Source of the DNA: Emiliania huxleyi CCMP1516
Lineage: Eukaryota > Haptophyta > Isochrysidales > Noelaerhabdaceae
Direction of reading: 5' to 3'
Length of the DNA: 64,000 nt
Assembly (NCBI RefSeq): GCF_000372725.1
Contig: NW_005202428.1
Span: 915,331-979,330 of the forward strand
Part shown: positions 52,790 through 62,738 of the stretch, one piece after another
Layout of the letters: each line of letters begins with the position of its first letter
Numbering within the stretch: position 1 is the first letter of the stretch
Notes under the pieces: model-generated
What the model saw: only the letters and a program-made list of their open reading frames with translations
Told to the model about the DNA's origin: nothing
Database searches by the model: none
Program-made: the position numbers and the translations under genes

Positions 52790-54003
52790 CGGAGCTGCCA
52801 GCCCAAGTGGTGGACCCCGTTCGAGGAGACGCGACCACGCAGCAGAGCGGGTCCGCAAGGACCAAGCAGTATCTTTCGTATCAGCCAAACGGGGGCACGT
52901 TCAACCAGCTCTTTCAGCTCAAGACGGCAGTCCAAATGGCGCGTACTGCGGGAAGGACCCTGATCCTGCCACCCGTGCTGTCCACCTCGATGCCAATCTT
53001 TGCCGCATGGAGAGATGCGCCGACGGCGCCCCGGACCTGCACCGCGGAGCTGGCCAACACCCCGACAGTGGATTTCGCGGGGAGTCCGCACATTCCGCTC
53101 GAATCGTTGATCGAGACGGGCAAGCTCGGGGTGGCGACTATTGCACATGACGAGGCCCTTGCGCTTCTCCCCAGGCTGACGAAGCTGTCGCTGGCGTGGT
53201 CGCACAGGTGCAACACGAGGTGGTCGTTCCCGCAGAAGGTGTTCAACTACTCGGCCGCGAGACGAGTCCCGCCACGCGCGCAGTACGCGCTCTGCAGGGC
53301 GGAGCCAGAGTGGAGCAGGCAGTGCTACCCGTACTTTGAGGCGACTGACCCCGCCAATCGGCCAACGAGCCAGTACATCGCGGTTCGCAGCATGTGCTGC
53401 TTGGTCAACCCTACGTCCTATGTTGACGTGCTACAGTTTGGCACCCTCCCTTTCACCACCCGCGACGGGGCGTTCTTTCCGGGGTTCAAGCCCACAGCGC
53501 CCATCCACTCCGCCGCTGCCGAAGCAATGAGGCGAATACGCTCCTGGAGCGGCGGCTACCATTGCGTGCAGCTGCGCCTCTCGGGATCCGAGTGGGAGCA
53601 GGAGCGGTCGCCCTTCATCCCAAGACGCGCCGCCACCCTCGCGCGCGGGCTCAGTTTCGTCAAGACGTTGCCTGCTGATGGGGCGCCCGTGTATGTGTGC
53701 ACAGACAACATCAAGATTGCACAAACCTTTCTCTCGAAGCACGAGCCCTCGCGGCGATTTGTGTACGGCTCAGAATTTCAGGAGCTGAAAGCGACGCTCC
53801 CGTACCCGCAGCAAGTAGCACTCTTCGATGCGATCGTGTGCAGCGGGGCGCTGGAGGTCTCGGTCAGCAACGGATCGTCGCTGGGCGCGTACGTGTGGTT
53901 CAAGCACCATCGCAACCATGTCGAAAAGAGCGGACAATCGAGACCCGGAGAACAACCCCAACCTGCCGCGCAAAAGCCCAATAATGTTGCACGTGGTGCG
54001 TGA
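52790..54003 (+). CDS. GDP-fucose O-fucosyltransferase-like protein
   Basis: The plus frame ends with TGA at 54001-54003 and has no ATG before MARTAGRTLILPPVL, so a short 5' exon is missing. KQYLSYQPNGGTFNQLFQLK followed by AGRTLILPP is the N-terminal motif of the O-FucT family (x-x-x-GG-x-N-x-x). Further on, HCVQLRLSGSEWEQE resembles the conserved His-x-R-x-x-E donor site, and PADGAPVYVCTDN / PQQVALFDAIVCSGALEVSV / SNGSSLGAYVW match the C-terminal Rossmann half that binds GDP-fucose (last motif usually F-x-x-SxxSS...). These enzymes act in the ER/Golgi or on wall polysaccharides. Signal or anchor not seen. Intron-free body. ~400 residues, normal for the family. Confidence 0.7.
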
Positions 54004-54186
54004 GTAGTATGTTAAAACTAAGTTACTGCTAAATAAATTAAAGGGACACGCCAAAACTAACGTCTCTGTCCGTGCCATTTGATTGCTAAGTCCTCTTTTT
54101 CGGCTGAAAAAGAATTTACGCGCGTGAAAAAGAAATTGCTCTGGCGTGCCTATCTTTGCATCGCACCCCCCCACACCGAGACGGCA

Positions 54187-54783
54187 ATGATTTTGCTCTC
54201 TGCTTTCCCGATGATGCTGCAGCCCGCCGCGCGGCCGGCGGTCGTGCGCGCGCCCTCTCGCTGCACGCCGCCAGTCCGCTGCCTGTCGGAGATGGAGTGG
54301 CGGCGGCAGCAGGACGCAAAGACCAAAAGGCAGGGCGCTGATGCAGCCGCGCCGAGTCCGGTGAATGGCACGGCAACGCCGCGGCGGGCGTCGAACCTCG
54401 CAACCGACGTGGACAAGATTGAGATGTTTGGCGCCGTGGGCGGCGGCACCCTCACTCGTCAGGACCTCGAGGACTCGCGCAAGAACATCAACCCGGTCGG
54501 TTTAGCCGAGGAGCGGCTGACGGCGGTGCTGGACGAGGCGGGCGGCGTGCCGCCGGAGGCGGCGGTCAGCTTGCTTAAGCTCGCGATCCGCGACGCGACG
54601 CAGGCCGGCGTGCACGAGCGCTCGCCGCAGATGCGGAAAGCGCAGCAGCTGCTCTCTGCGATTGCGCTCGCCGCGTCCGCTGCTCCGGGCAAGGTGGCGG
54701 ACGCGGCCGAGCAGGAGAGGGAAAGTAAGCTGGGCGCGCTATTTGACGAGGGGTATTCCTTTGACCTGCCTGACGAGATCTGA
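54187..54783 (+). CDS. Small plastid-type protein, unassigned
   Basis: Intron-free, ATG 54187, 198 residues. The N-terminus MILLSAFPMMLQPAARPAVV is hydrophobic and then basic (RAPSRCTPPVRCL), like a bipartite or transit leader. The mature part is soluble and helical: DKIEMFGAVGGGTLTRQDLE, EERLTAVLDEAGGVPPEAAV, SLLKLAIRDATQAGVHE. It ends KLGALFDEGYSFDLPDEI. No domain recognised. TTTTTCGGCTGAAAAAGAAT lies ~70 nt upstream (54096-54115). Confidence 0.6.
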   Translation: MILLSAFPMMLQPAARPAVVRAPSRCTPPVRCLSEMEWRRQQDAKTKRQGADAAAPSPVNGTATPRRASNLATDVDKIEMFGAVGGGTLTRQDLEDSRKNINPVGLAEERLTAVLDEAGGVPPEAAVSLLKLAIRDATQAGVHERSPQMRKAQQLLSAIALAASAAPGKVADAAEQERESKLGALFDEGYSFDLPDEI

Positions 54784-55486
54784 GGTAGGCGAGAAGGCAC
54801 CGGGAGAAGAGGCCACCGCTTTTCTCACTGCTTTTGGCGTGCACGTGACTGTCGGGGCGTGCGAGAGTAGAGGAGTAGTAAGGAACTGTGCTCTTGAACA
54901 CTAAGATTGGTATTGAACATATTGAACACTAAGGATGTTTACACGTGGCAGCGTGCCGGGAAGCGGTTACGCACAAGGACGGCGCAGCGCGCGGAGCTCT
55001 GTGGGCCACACAGCTCACCTGACACGTGACACCTCTCTGGTGGTGTCTCGACTCGGGGGTCTGCGCGTATGTTGGCCTCGAGGCGGATTGCTCGCTCTCC
55101 GCGGCGGTCGACGTGGCCAACACGTCTTAGGCCACCGTGAGGGCAGGTGGCGCGCTACCTGCAGGTCGTGGCCTGGCTGATGACCGGCGCTGATATGTGT
55201 GTGGAGTGTGCCGAACGAAATGGCTAAGTCACATGGCTCCAGATTTCTGACACTAACACGCCTGGGGTTACAGTCCTGGGGGCCCACTGCCGCAGTCTGG
55301 GCGCTGGGGCAACAAACTCACAACTCTCTATGTGTGGCGCTCTAGAAGTGGCTCTGCGGCTCTAGCCTTAGCCAAGCAGTGGCGGCGCGGCGGTGGGTAG
55401 AGCCGAGGTGGCCTCGAATTTGGCATCGGGCCAGCGGGCGGTGCGAGCCCGTGATGTGTGGCTGCAGTAGAAGCGGCGTGGGAGCG
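54784..55486. other. Intergenic
   Basis: Tandem ATTGAACACTAAG-type units at 54894-54934. Otherwise no feature; frames are short. Confidence 0.5.
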
Positions 55487-55873
55487 CTAGCACGAGAATT
55501 CGTTCTTCTTTACCCAATTGCATTTCGCTTGATAGGTGTACTCGGGGAGGGGCGCCCAGACACACCCCGACAGCTCGCTGCCTGTATGGCCAGAGTTTTC
55601 GTTGCAGTAGTCGGACTTGCGGCGATACATCTTGGCCTCCGAAGCCGTCCAGATTCCTTCGTCTTCATCCCACTGACTCTTTCGAATATAGACATTGCCC
55701 TTGTCGTTACAGACGGGCTGGTCGAACTCGTACTCGCAGTTCTCATGATTTGCGCCGACGCCGTAGCCCGTTGCGAAGCCGATGCAGCTGAGCGTGATCA
55801 TATCGCACCGCGGCCAGCCCACAGCCGGCTCGATGCGAGCCGGAACGTGCAACACTCGATGCGACCACTCCAA
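55487..55873 (-). CDS. Cys-rich, probably secreted protein (partial)
   Basis: The minus frame ends with TAG at 55487. It reads CDMITLSCIGFATGYGVGAN, then HENCEYEFDQPVCNDKGNVY, IRKSQWDEDEGIWTASEAKM, SDYCNENSGHTGSELSGCVW and CNWVKKNEFSC. Nine or more Cys in ~110 residues with balanced composition. No ATG in a convincing place: the first exon, probably with a signal peptide, lies upstream. Disulfide-rich extracellular domain, family not recognised. Confidence 0.5.
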   Translation of the reverse strand: MEWSHRVLHVPARIEPAVGWPRCDMITLSCIGFATGYGVGANHENCEYEFDQPVCNDKGNVYIRKSQWDEDEGIWTASEAKMYRRKSDYCNENSGHTGSELSGCVWAPLPEYTYQAKCNWVKKNEFSC

Positions 55874-56236
55874 TCCACCCCCGGATACACGGCTAAGAGC
55901 CTAACACGATCGTATAAGACGGACGACCCGCTGGATTCGCCCAACTTTTTTCTTTGAAAAATTTCTGCAGCATTCGCGCCGAGGAGTACAGATACTGCAA
56001 CCACACAACGATGGGGCAGAGTTCATAGATGAGGACCGAGCGTGTGTGTGGGGAGCGTCCGTCTCGCGCGCGGGCCATACGCTAAAAATCTCTTTTTGTT
56101 TTTCTCGTTTTTGCGTGTCTTCTTGCGGCATTTATCTGCCTTACCAATACATAAATACCTCGCTCCTCCTGCTTGCGTCATCAAATACATCGCTCCGGTG
56201 CTGTTCACAACTCCAGATCCTCCGCGTGCATTCGCA
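55874..56236. other. Intergenic / possible 5' exon zone of the Cys-rich gene
   Basis: Short frames only. AT-richer around 56080-56170. Confidence 0.35.
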
Positions 56237-58379
56237 TCAAATTGGTACCGCGCGCAAACGCATGCAGACGCACCGCCACCCCTCGAGGAGCGCGACGGAG
56301 AGGAGTGCGCCGGAGAGCAGGCAGCTGGCGAGCAGCAGCCACTCCGTCCCGCCGCCCCACGCCCCAACGACCCACCCCGACGAGCGAGCGGTGCCCTCGC
56401 GCAAGCGCACGAGCACAGCCAGGGCCGCCTGCACGACGCCACGCTGAGGCGCAGCGCACGCTCGCGCCATCTCCGCCGCCGCGACCGCCGTTGCCGCCGC
56501 CGCCGCCGCCGCCGCTGCCGACGCGTTGATGCGCAGTTGTGGCGGGAGCGACGCCCCGAGAGCGGCAGCCTCCTGCCCCGAGGCCGCGTCGAGGGTGCAG
56601 TCCGCAGCACGGAAGCCGATGCGGCGGTTGAGGCGGTCGAAGATGACCTGCGTGATGCGTGCACCAAAGAGGGGGGGGGGGGGGTATTGAGCCGTGTATT
56701 GAGAGCACCGCGTGAGTACGAGGGCTATGCGTACAGCGAGTACAGAGGAATACATACAGCGGAGTAGGTGTCATCTCGAGTGCTGCTCGAGTGGCCAGCG
56801 AACCTCGCGGTACATCATGTTGATTGCGCCTGCGGGAGAGGGCGGGGTGAAGGGTGGGGGCGGGGTGGGGGCGGGGTGGGTGGGGCGGGGGGCGTGGGTG
56901 GGGGTGGGTGGCGAGAGGCGCGCCGAGGACGAGCGCCCGCTCGTAGTTGTTGAAGACTCCCATGCAGTATTGGCCCGCATCCTCGGCAGCGTAAAAGTAG
57001 GCGGAGGGCGGCATCGAGAGCGTCGCGCCGGGGAGAACGACGGTGACGTTGTCGTAGCAGCGGTCGAGCAGCGCCAAGGAGCCGCCGAACGGCAGCCGGA
57101 CGCAAAACTCGTCCGAGGGCGCCGCGGCGGGCTTGAGCGTGACACAGCGGCGCGCGCGCATGGCTGCGAGCAGGGGCAGGAAGGCGGCCGAGTGCAAGTA
57201 CATGAATGTTGTCCCAGAGTCGACGATTGTCGCTGCGGGCGGCTCCTTGGGCGCGAGAGCCGTGGCGCCCAGCTGGATGCGCTGCAGCTGCACGCCGTAG
57301 AAGGAGTCCCCCTTGGCCGCCGTCCAAGAAGTTGCGCGGCGCGGGTCGGACCGCGGAGGCCCGAGAGTGAGAGTGCCTCTCCGGCCGCACATGCAGAGCG
57401 CAAAGACGTTGGCCACGCGCCGCTGCGAGACGAGCTCCTCCAGCACCGTCGGCAGCGTGCGGTCTGGCTCGAAAACGCCATCGACGTCGCGCTGCGTCGC
57501 GCTGATCCCGTCCGCCCGGCCAACCTCCGCCCGGTCGCCGCGCCGTAGCTGGTCGAGCAGGCGCCGACCGTCCAAACCGCGCCCCTCGCCACGGACCGCA
57601 CGCTGGGCCGCGCCCCCGGAGCGCGCCTTCTGTCCCTTGGCGTCGCGGCGCCGCCCGGCCGCTGACCAGCCGTCGGCCCGCCGCGCCGTCGCGGTGCCGT
57701 GCGAGAGCGAGGAGGCGAGGCCCATGATGCCGTCCGCCTGCTGCGAGCGGAAGAGGCCTGTCTCGGCCGTGGAGCAGGCAAAGGCGAAGCTGAAGGAGGC
57801 GCAGCGCGGCTGCGGCGCCGCCCGCGCCAGCGCGCGGCCACGCCGTCCGCCATCGCGCTCTAGCCGCTCGTTAGGGCTCAGTGCAGGCAGCGGGAAATGG
57901 AGGAGGTCCCGCCCGAGGAAGCCGGAGTAGGAGGAGCCTTCTTGGTACGACACGGAGTAGGAGCAGGTGTGCTTCTGGCACGAGGTGCACTGTGGCGCCT
58001 CCGAGCACGGCACGCGCGCGAACGTGTGCGACGACTCGGGGTCGAACCGTGCGTTGGCATGCCTGCCGCAACGGTCGCACCCGGCGCACACGATCGCTGT
58101 GACGGAGGAGCCGGTGTCGACTATCAGCGAGAAGGGCCGCGGCGGCGTCCCAATGTGCAGGACGACGGCGTAGTAGCCCGAGCCCACGAGGTCGCCGGAG
58201 AGCGGCAGCACGGCGTTATTAGGCAACGTGTCCGTGCTGGAGTCAGACAGCCGGCGCTGCTCGCTGCCCTCGGTCGCGTTGTGCAAAGCGGCAGCCCGTC
58301 GGTCTAATCGTAGGCGCGCCTCTCGCAGCTGCCGCGGATGAGAGCTGTGGTGGTGCTCTAGCGGTAACACTATGGACAT
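56237..58379 (-). CDS. Membrane-anchored pepsin-type aspartyl protease
   Basis: The ATG at 58379 gives a ~60-residue pro-region, then GDLVGSGYYAVVLHIGTPPR and the first catalytic motif FSLIVDTGSSVTAI (Asp88). A CAGCDRCGRH...FDPESSHTFARVPCSE block, as in plant/protist A1 proteases with a Cys-rich insert, is followed by CSYSVSYQEGSSYSGFLGRD. The second motif is ATIVDSGTTFMYL. A 26-nt micro-exon (56829-56804, AINMMYRE) sits between a 94-nt GC-AG intron (56830-56923) and a 156-nt GT-AG intron (56648-56803), then VIFDRLNRRIGFRAADC. The C-terminus has a membrane helix, WLLLASCLLSGALLSVALL, and a short basic tail ending at 56237. A signal peptide is not visible at this ATG. The middle (57.5-57.8 kb) contains at least one more intron. 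Confidence 0.8.
56648..56803 (-). other. Introner-like intron (aspartyl protease gene)
   Basis: 156 nt, donor GTTCGC, acceptor ACGCAG. Contains a 14-C run and the ~85-nt block shared with the PX-ARM intron. Borders fixed by the protein match on both sides (NMMYRE / VIFDRLNRRIGF). Confidence 0.75.
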
Positions 58380-59167
58380 GCTGCTGCTGCTGCGCCCCGA
58401 GTCACGCAAGCGAGTGACACACTTGCCAAAAAGACGAGAAACGCGGCACTCCAAGTGCTCCAAGTGCGGCCCGCCGCGGACTGCACCAACACACACCACG
58501 GGAGCCGCCTGAGCGACTCCTGCGAGGGCGGCGAGGCACTTAGCTCCGTGCACTCGAGCGACCGCCCTCGCCGCACAGGCTACAAGCTCTCAAAACTCAA
58601 ATTCACGTTGCGGAGGCCGGAAGAAGAACGACTGAGATACGTTGCTGGTTGCCCTAGGCCTTGCCAATTCTTCGCGTAGAAGAAACGCAACAAAAACAAC
58701 TAAAAAAGGTGAACGCGCGATGCCCAGCCGCTGCGGCTCGGCATTTTAACACACTTGAGCACTTGAGCGGTCAGACACAGTCTCCCCTGGGTTGGACACA
58801 AACACAAATGGCGTGCCCTTCCGGGTCCGCGAGGCGCAGCTGTGCTCATCTCTCCCTCGTCGTCGTATCATTCGTAATCCGTTCATGTTCCTTGCACTGT
58901 CGGCGGCGAATGGATGATGAGCAGCGACTGCGCGAGAGACGATGAGTGAAAGCGCGGCGGGGCTAGAGTTGCTTGGACGCGTGTGTGGCTGGCGCCGCTC
59001 TCGTGGCCACTGGCAGCAGCGTTCGGGATGTGGTCTGAGCCAGCCTCGAGCTATGTCGTGTCCGCTCCGGGTCGTTCAGCCGTGCGCACCCACAGCACAC
59101 GCCCGCGCGAAGGTGAGCAGGTTGTGGCGCAAAGCCGCACACGGCATCATCTCCATGCACAATCGTC
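58380..59167. other. Protease upstream region with repeat fragments
   Basis: 58448-58470 is ACTCCAAGTGCTCCAAGTGCGG and 58495-58525 is CACGGGAGCCGCCTGAGCGA... with the same tail as the 27.1-kb repeat. The rest is unremarkable. A hydrophobic frame over 58480-58400 (AAFLVFLASVSLACVT) looks like a signal peptide but is out of frame with the protease. Confidence 0.45.
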
Positions 59168-59720
59168 TTACCCTGGCCTACTTCGCTTTTGGGGCGGCGA
59201 GATGCCAAAGAGGGCCAGGGTCTTTTCTCGCTGCACGTCGGCTTCGGTTGGGCTGGCCTGGGCCTCGGGCCGCTGCGTCGCGGCCCGCTGGCTTCCGTTC
59301 AGCAGCCACCACGTAGCGCAGATGCACATCCCCGCGAACAGCAGAAGGAGGTTGAGAAAGGCGCTTCGGTACCAGTCCAGAGCGCGGCGCAGCTCGAGAA
59401 TTTCCTGCGATGCGGGGACGCGCGGTGGGCGGCGGTGTCTCTCAGCGTATGGCCGGCCGGTGCGTACATATCTCCCGCGAGGCTCATCTATGGCCGACTC
59501 GCCCTCAGCTCGAGGCTGCAGTCGTTGTCCTCGTTGCCAAAGCCTCGCTGAATGAGGCGCTGGGTGCACGCGAGGAGGACCGCTGCGGTCGCCACCATTG
59601 CAACCAACCGCTTCCTCTCCAGAGGCCACTTGCTGCTGCTCCTCCATGCCGACGCCACCCACGCGGCGGCCGCCGCCGCTGCCGCCGCCGTGGGCCCCTG
59701 CACGCCCGAGCGGCACATGG
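59168..59720 (-). CDS. Small two-helix membrane protein, unassigned
   Basis: One exon (about 59610-59490) reads KRLVAMVATAAVLLACTQRL then GFGNEDNDCSLELRA. A second (about 59425-59168) reads SQEILELRRALDWYRSAFLN, LLLLFAGMCICATWWLLNG, then a Gln/Glu-rich tail ending LALFGISPPQKRSRPG with a stop at 59168. Two membrane helices, with the amphipathic stretch before the second. No ATG fixed. The exon link is inferred from strand, spacing and membrane topology. Confidence 0.45.
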
Positions 59721-59969
59721 GCGGGGCGTCGCCGAGGGCACCCACGCTTGCTGCCCTTCCTGCCCTCCGCACAGCGCCGAGCCCGCTTGCTTGCGTGGCG
59801 AACAACACACGCCACCCAGTCAGCAGCAATCAGTGGACGGACGCAACACACCCCGTCGTTGCGACGATTTTCCAGTTATTGGTCAAGCTTTTTTCCAGTG
59901 TACGTACGTACTTATAGCTTACTGGGAGAAAAGAGAGAGGGGGTTGTGTTCTCTAGGCCCCTAAGGGCC
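59721..59969. other. Short intergenic stretch
   Basis: Contains GTACGTACGTAC at 59902-59913. No gene. Confidence 0.4.
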
Positions 59970-60902
59970 CTACGCGCGGCGTGAGAGCTCGGAAGCGAGC
60001 TTTGCACGGCGATCGAGGATGGCACGGTTCACCCCCTTCACCGAAGCGATGGAGATGCGTTCCGCGTGGTGTGACACAAATGAGAGGCGGGAGTGGGGAG
60101 GGTACGCGGTGCGGTCAACGCCCGAGCGTTGAGCCTTGCGCGCAAGGCGGTTGATCTTTGCAACTGCTGGCGGCGAGAAGCCGCCGCCGAATGTCTCGTG
60201 GAGAAGCAGGTTGAACTTGTTGCGTTTGGTGAAGATCCCATCATGGTAGTGGCCACGCTGTGACTTGACGTAGCCTTGGCCGGTGGTGTGGTCGAACGCC
60301 CGTTGACCACGGAACCCGCGTTGCTTGCAGCCCATGTTTGCAAGGCGGGCGCGCTCTTCGGTGTTGCCGAAGGCGAACTTGTCTCCAACGGAGCCGGGGT
60401 TGCCTCCGGTGTCGGCGCGGCCGACCCCAACGGGCAAGCCACCCCGGAGGGGGGTCCAAAGTTTGACCTCACTGATCTCGTCTTTGCCCCCGGGAGCCTC
60501 GCCCGGTTCAGCCAGGTCGGTCTTGTAGCCCTCGTTGAACTGTTTGGTGAGTTCTGGTTTTTCGGCATCTCCCATAACGGGCCGGGAGACGGAGACGGCG
60601 TGGACACAATCGTACCAGGCGCGAAGTACGCCGTCGTGTGGGCGCCGCCGGGCGGCGTTGTTGAGGAACCAGTCGCCATGGTAGTCCTTTGCACCACCGA
60701 CTGTGTCCCCAAGCTCGAGTGCCCGCGTGACAGTCGAGCGGCACTGCGAGAGGTGAAGGCCGTTTCGGCGCTGAAGCTCGCCGATGAATATGTCGTCTGG
60801 AATGCATGTGGCATTGCTGCCGTCGAGTTTTGTGTCGAGCCACCGCCCCGCGTAAGGCTGCGCAGTTGAGACGTAGCGGATGGACTCGCGTAGACGTATT
60901 CT
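59970..60902 (-). CDS. Unassigned protein (terminal exon of ~310 codons)
   Basis: An acceptor TTTGCAG at ~60903 leads into IRLRESIRYVSTAQPYAGRW, LDTKLDGSNATCIPDDIFIG, ELQRRNGLHLSQCRSTVTRA, and after a central loop LLHETFGGGFSPPAVAKINR, YPPHSRLSFVSHHAERISIA, then RAILDRRAKLASELSRRA and a stop at 59970. Composition is normal throughout and codon use is regular. The HETFGGGFSPPAV string resembles the FESFGGFGKGV fragment at 39.6 kb, so this is probably one member of a dispersed family. Upstream exons and start not identified; it could be a truncated copy. Confidence 0.5.
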   Translation of the reverse strand, partial: RIRLRESIRYVSTAQPYAGRWLDTKLDGSNATCIPDDIFIGELQRRNGLHLSQCRSTVTRALELGDTVGGAKDYHGDWFLNNAARRRPHDGVLRAWYDCVHAVSVSRPVMGDAEKPELTKQFNEGYKTDLAEPGEAPGGKDEISEVKLWTPLRGGLPVGVGRADTGGNPGSVGDKFAFGNTEERARLANMGCKQRGFRGQRAFDHTTGQGYVKSQRGHYHDGIFTKRNKFNLLLHETFGGGFSPPAVAKINRLARKAQRSGVDRTAYPPHSRLSFVSHHAERISIASVKGVNRAILDRRAKLASELSRRA

Positions 60903-61479
60903 GCAAAGGGGTGTGAACGGAGAGAGCAAACTCCTGGCAGCTCCCACAGTCGAAATGTGCGCCAGCTGCCCGCTCACCTGTGTCACGCCGCCGCGCACGC
61001 ACCTCGCTATGTGCTCGCGCGAGCTCCCGCCCGAGCCTCCAGCTCGGTTTCCCACTGCTGCGGAGCCGATCGCTTTTCCTCGGCGCTCGCGTCGAGCCGA
61101 GCTCTCGGCACTCTACGGCGGGCGTCGCTGTGCGGGGCGCCCGTTTCCTGCTGGCCCGAGCGGAAAGCTCCACGTGCCCGCGCGAGCTCCGGGCCGAGCC
61201 TCCAGCTCGGCGTCCCACTGCTGAGGAGCCGATCGTCGTCCGTCGGTGCTCTCGAGGAGCCGAGCTCCTTGGCCTGCGGCCGGCGACGCTGCAGGACGGC
61301 GCGCGCGCACCCCCCCCTCCCTCACCCGCGCGCTCTTCCGCCGGGGGTGCACACGCACCCCTCGCCCCGGAGCTCTTCCGCGGCGCAGCCCCCCCCCCCC
61401 CCTCCCTCGATCTCGCGGCGAGAGCACGAGCGCGCCGTCCCCCGGCGACGCGCCGCCACGCTCTTCCTTAGGTCGTCCT
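60903..61479. other. Intergenic with ~170-bp tandem duplication
   Basis: GAGCCTCCAGCTCGG...TCCCACTGCTG(C/A)GGAGCCGATCG occurs at about 61018-61071 and again at 61188-61231, with GTCGAGCCGAGCTC-like sequence after each. A C12 run lies at 61391-61402. Confidence 0.6.
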
Positions 61480-62127
61480 CCGAGATATCGGTGCCGGACC
61501 GGCGGGGCGGGGGCGGGGTGGCGTCGGAGCAAGTGTCTCGGCCTTCGGTCGACGGAGCGGCGACCCGCGAGTACGCTTCGTGGGCGCCCGACGAGGGTGG
61601 TGCTGCTGTCGCTCTGCCGCGTGCGCAGGCGTGCGCAGGCGTGCCGAGGTCTCGCGACGGCACTCAGCCCTTCGCTGGGCGTGTGGGACGCCGGGTACGA
61701 CGAGCACGGCTTCTGGTCCGTCGAGGCTGCCCGCGCGGCGCGCGACGCGGCGGCGGCGCTTGCGCTGGACGCCGCCGACGGCGGCGCGGGGGCGGCGCGG
61801 GGGCGGCAGGCGCGGGGGCGGCAGCCGGCCCAGCGGGTCGCGGCCCTCCGCCCCCGCGGCGTCGTTGGAGGGCGAGCACCTCGAGTACCTACGGCGGCGG
61901 GGTGCGCCGTGGGGCGAGCCGCCCGTCGCGGGCGCCGCCGCGCCGCCGGAAGGGGCGAGGCGGCGAGCGAGGATCGTCGACTTTTGGCCGGGGGGCGCTC
62001 TCGACACTTACCGGCTGAGGTCACGTCGTCGGGCGCGTCGACGGGCTGGTTGGCCATGGTCCGCACGGCGGGGCGGCTGCGCCGCCAGGACTCGCGCGTC
62101 GCTGCACGCGGCCTGCAGAAGGAATGA
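61480..62127 (+). CDS. Possible plus-strand gene, weak
   Basis: Three stretches look coding: PSLGVWDAGYDEHGFWSVEA then ARAARDAAAALALDAADGG (61664-61780), EHLEYLRRRGAPWGEPPVAG (61880-61940), and ARRRARIVDFWPGGALDTYR (61960-62015). They are in different frames and separated by GC-rich low complexity, so introns would be needed. No family recognised. Confidence 0.3.
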   Translation, partial: PRYRCRTGGAGAGWRRSKCLGLRSTERRPASTLRGRPTRVVLLSLCRVRRRAQACRGLATALSPSLGVWDAGYDEHGFWSVEAARAARDAAAALALDAADGGAGAARGRQARGRQPAQRVAALRPRGVVGGRAPRVPTAAGCAVGRAARRGRRRAAGRGEAASEDRRLLAGGRSRHLPAEVTSSGASTGWLAMVRTAGRLRRQDSRVAARGLQKE

Positions 62128-62438
62128 CAGCTCGGCGGCAAGGCTTTTCTTGCGCCGGGACGGCTAGGCTTTTTGTGAGACGCCGCTCGCGGAAATCGAG
62201 GAAGGCTTGGACTTTTCTTTTCTTGGGAAACGGGAGTGTTGGTTTAGAAGAGGCTGGCCAGCGACTGGACACACCGGCATGCGATGGGGGGACGCAAGCA
62301 AGGACGGGGATTGGAGGTTGTAGAGAGATATTTAACTTTTAAGCACAGCTCGAGGCGAAATAAAATTAGAAAGAATTGTACTCCCCGGCCCTGGATGTGA
62401 GGTTAATGACTGCACTCCAAGTGCTCCAAGTACTCCCT

Positions 62439-62442
<4 letters not shown>
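62128..62442. other. Intergenic with fragment of the ~200-bp repeat
   Basis: 62383-62431 (GGCCCTGGATGTGAGGTTAATGACTGCACTCC...) matches the 3' end of the repeat copy at 30610-30810. The rest is featureless. Confidence 0.6.
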
Positions 62443-62521
<79 letters not shown>

Positions 62522-62556
62522 AACCGTCTCACTCAAAATCTCTCTCTTTCTATCTC

Positions 62557-62598
<42 letters not shown>

Positions 62599-62612
62599 GT
62601 CTCTCTCTCTCT
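62443..62612. repeat. (CT)n microsatellites
   Basis: A (CT)~38 tract at 62445-62520 and a second at 62560-62612 with few interruptions. Confidence 0.95.
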
Positions 62613-62659
62613 CATGTCTCAAAATCTCTCTCTCAGAAGCGGACACAAAAACTCGCGCG

Positions 62660-62738
62660 CGCGTGAACAGGGCTCCAGGCCCCAAATTACGTGTGAGTGT
62701 TAGAGTTGTTTGGTATTGCTAAAAATCTCTCTCTCAGA
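62660..62738 (+). repeat. Dispersed repeat copy (first copy 7362-7440)
   Basis: CGCGCGTGAACAGGGCTCCA...GCTAAAAATCTCTCTCTCAG. Same orientation as the copy in the RING-BRCT gene. Confidence 0.8.

Noticed and set aside
58400-58576. Signal peptide AAFLVFLASVSLACVT as the protease N-terminus
   Set aside because: Hydrophobic, but out of frame with the protease, without an ATG, and built partly from a dispersed repeat.
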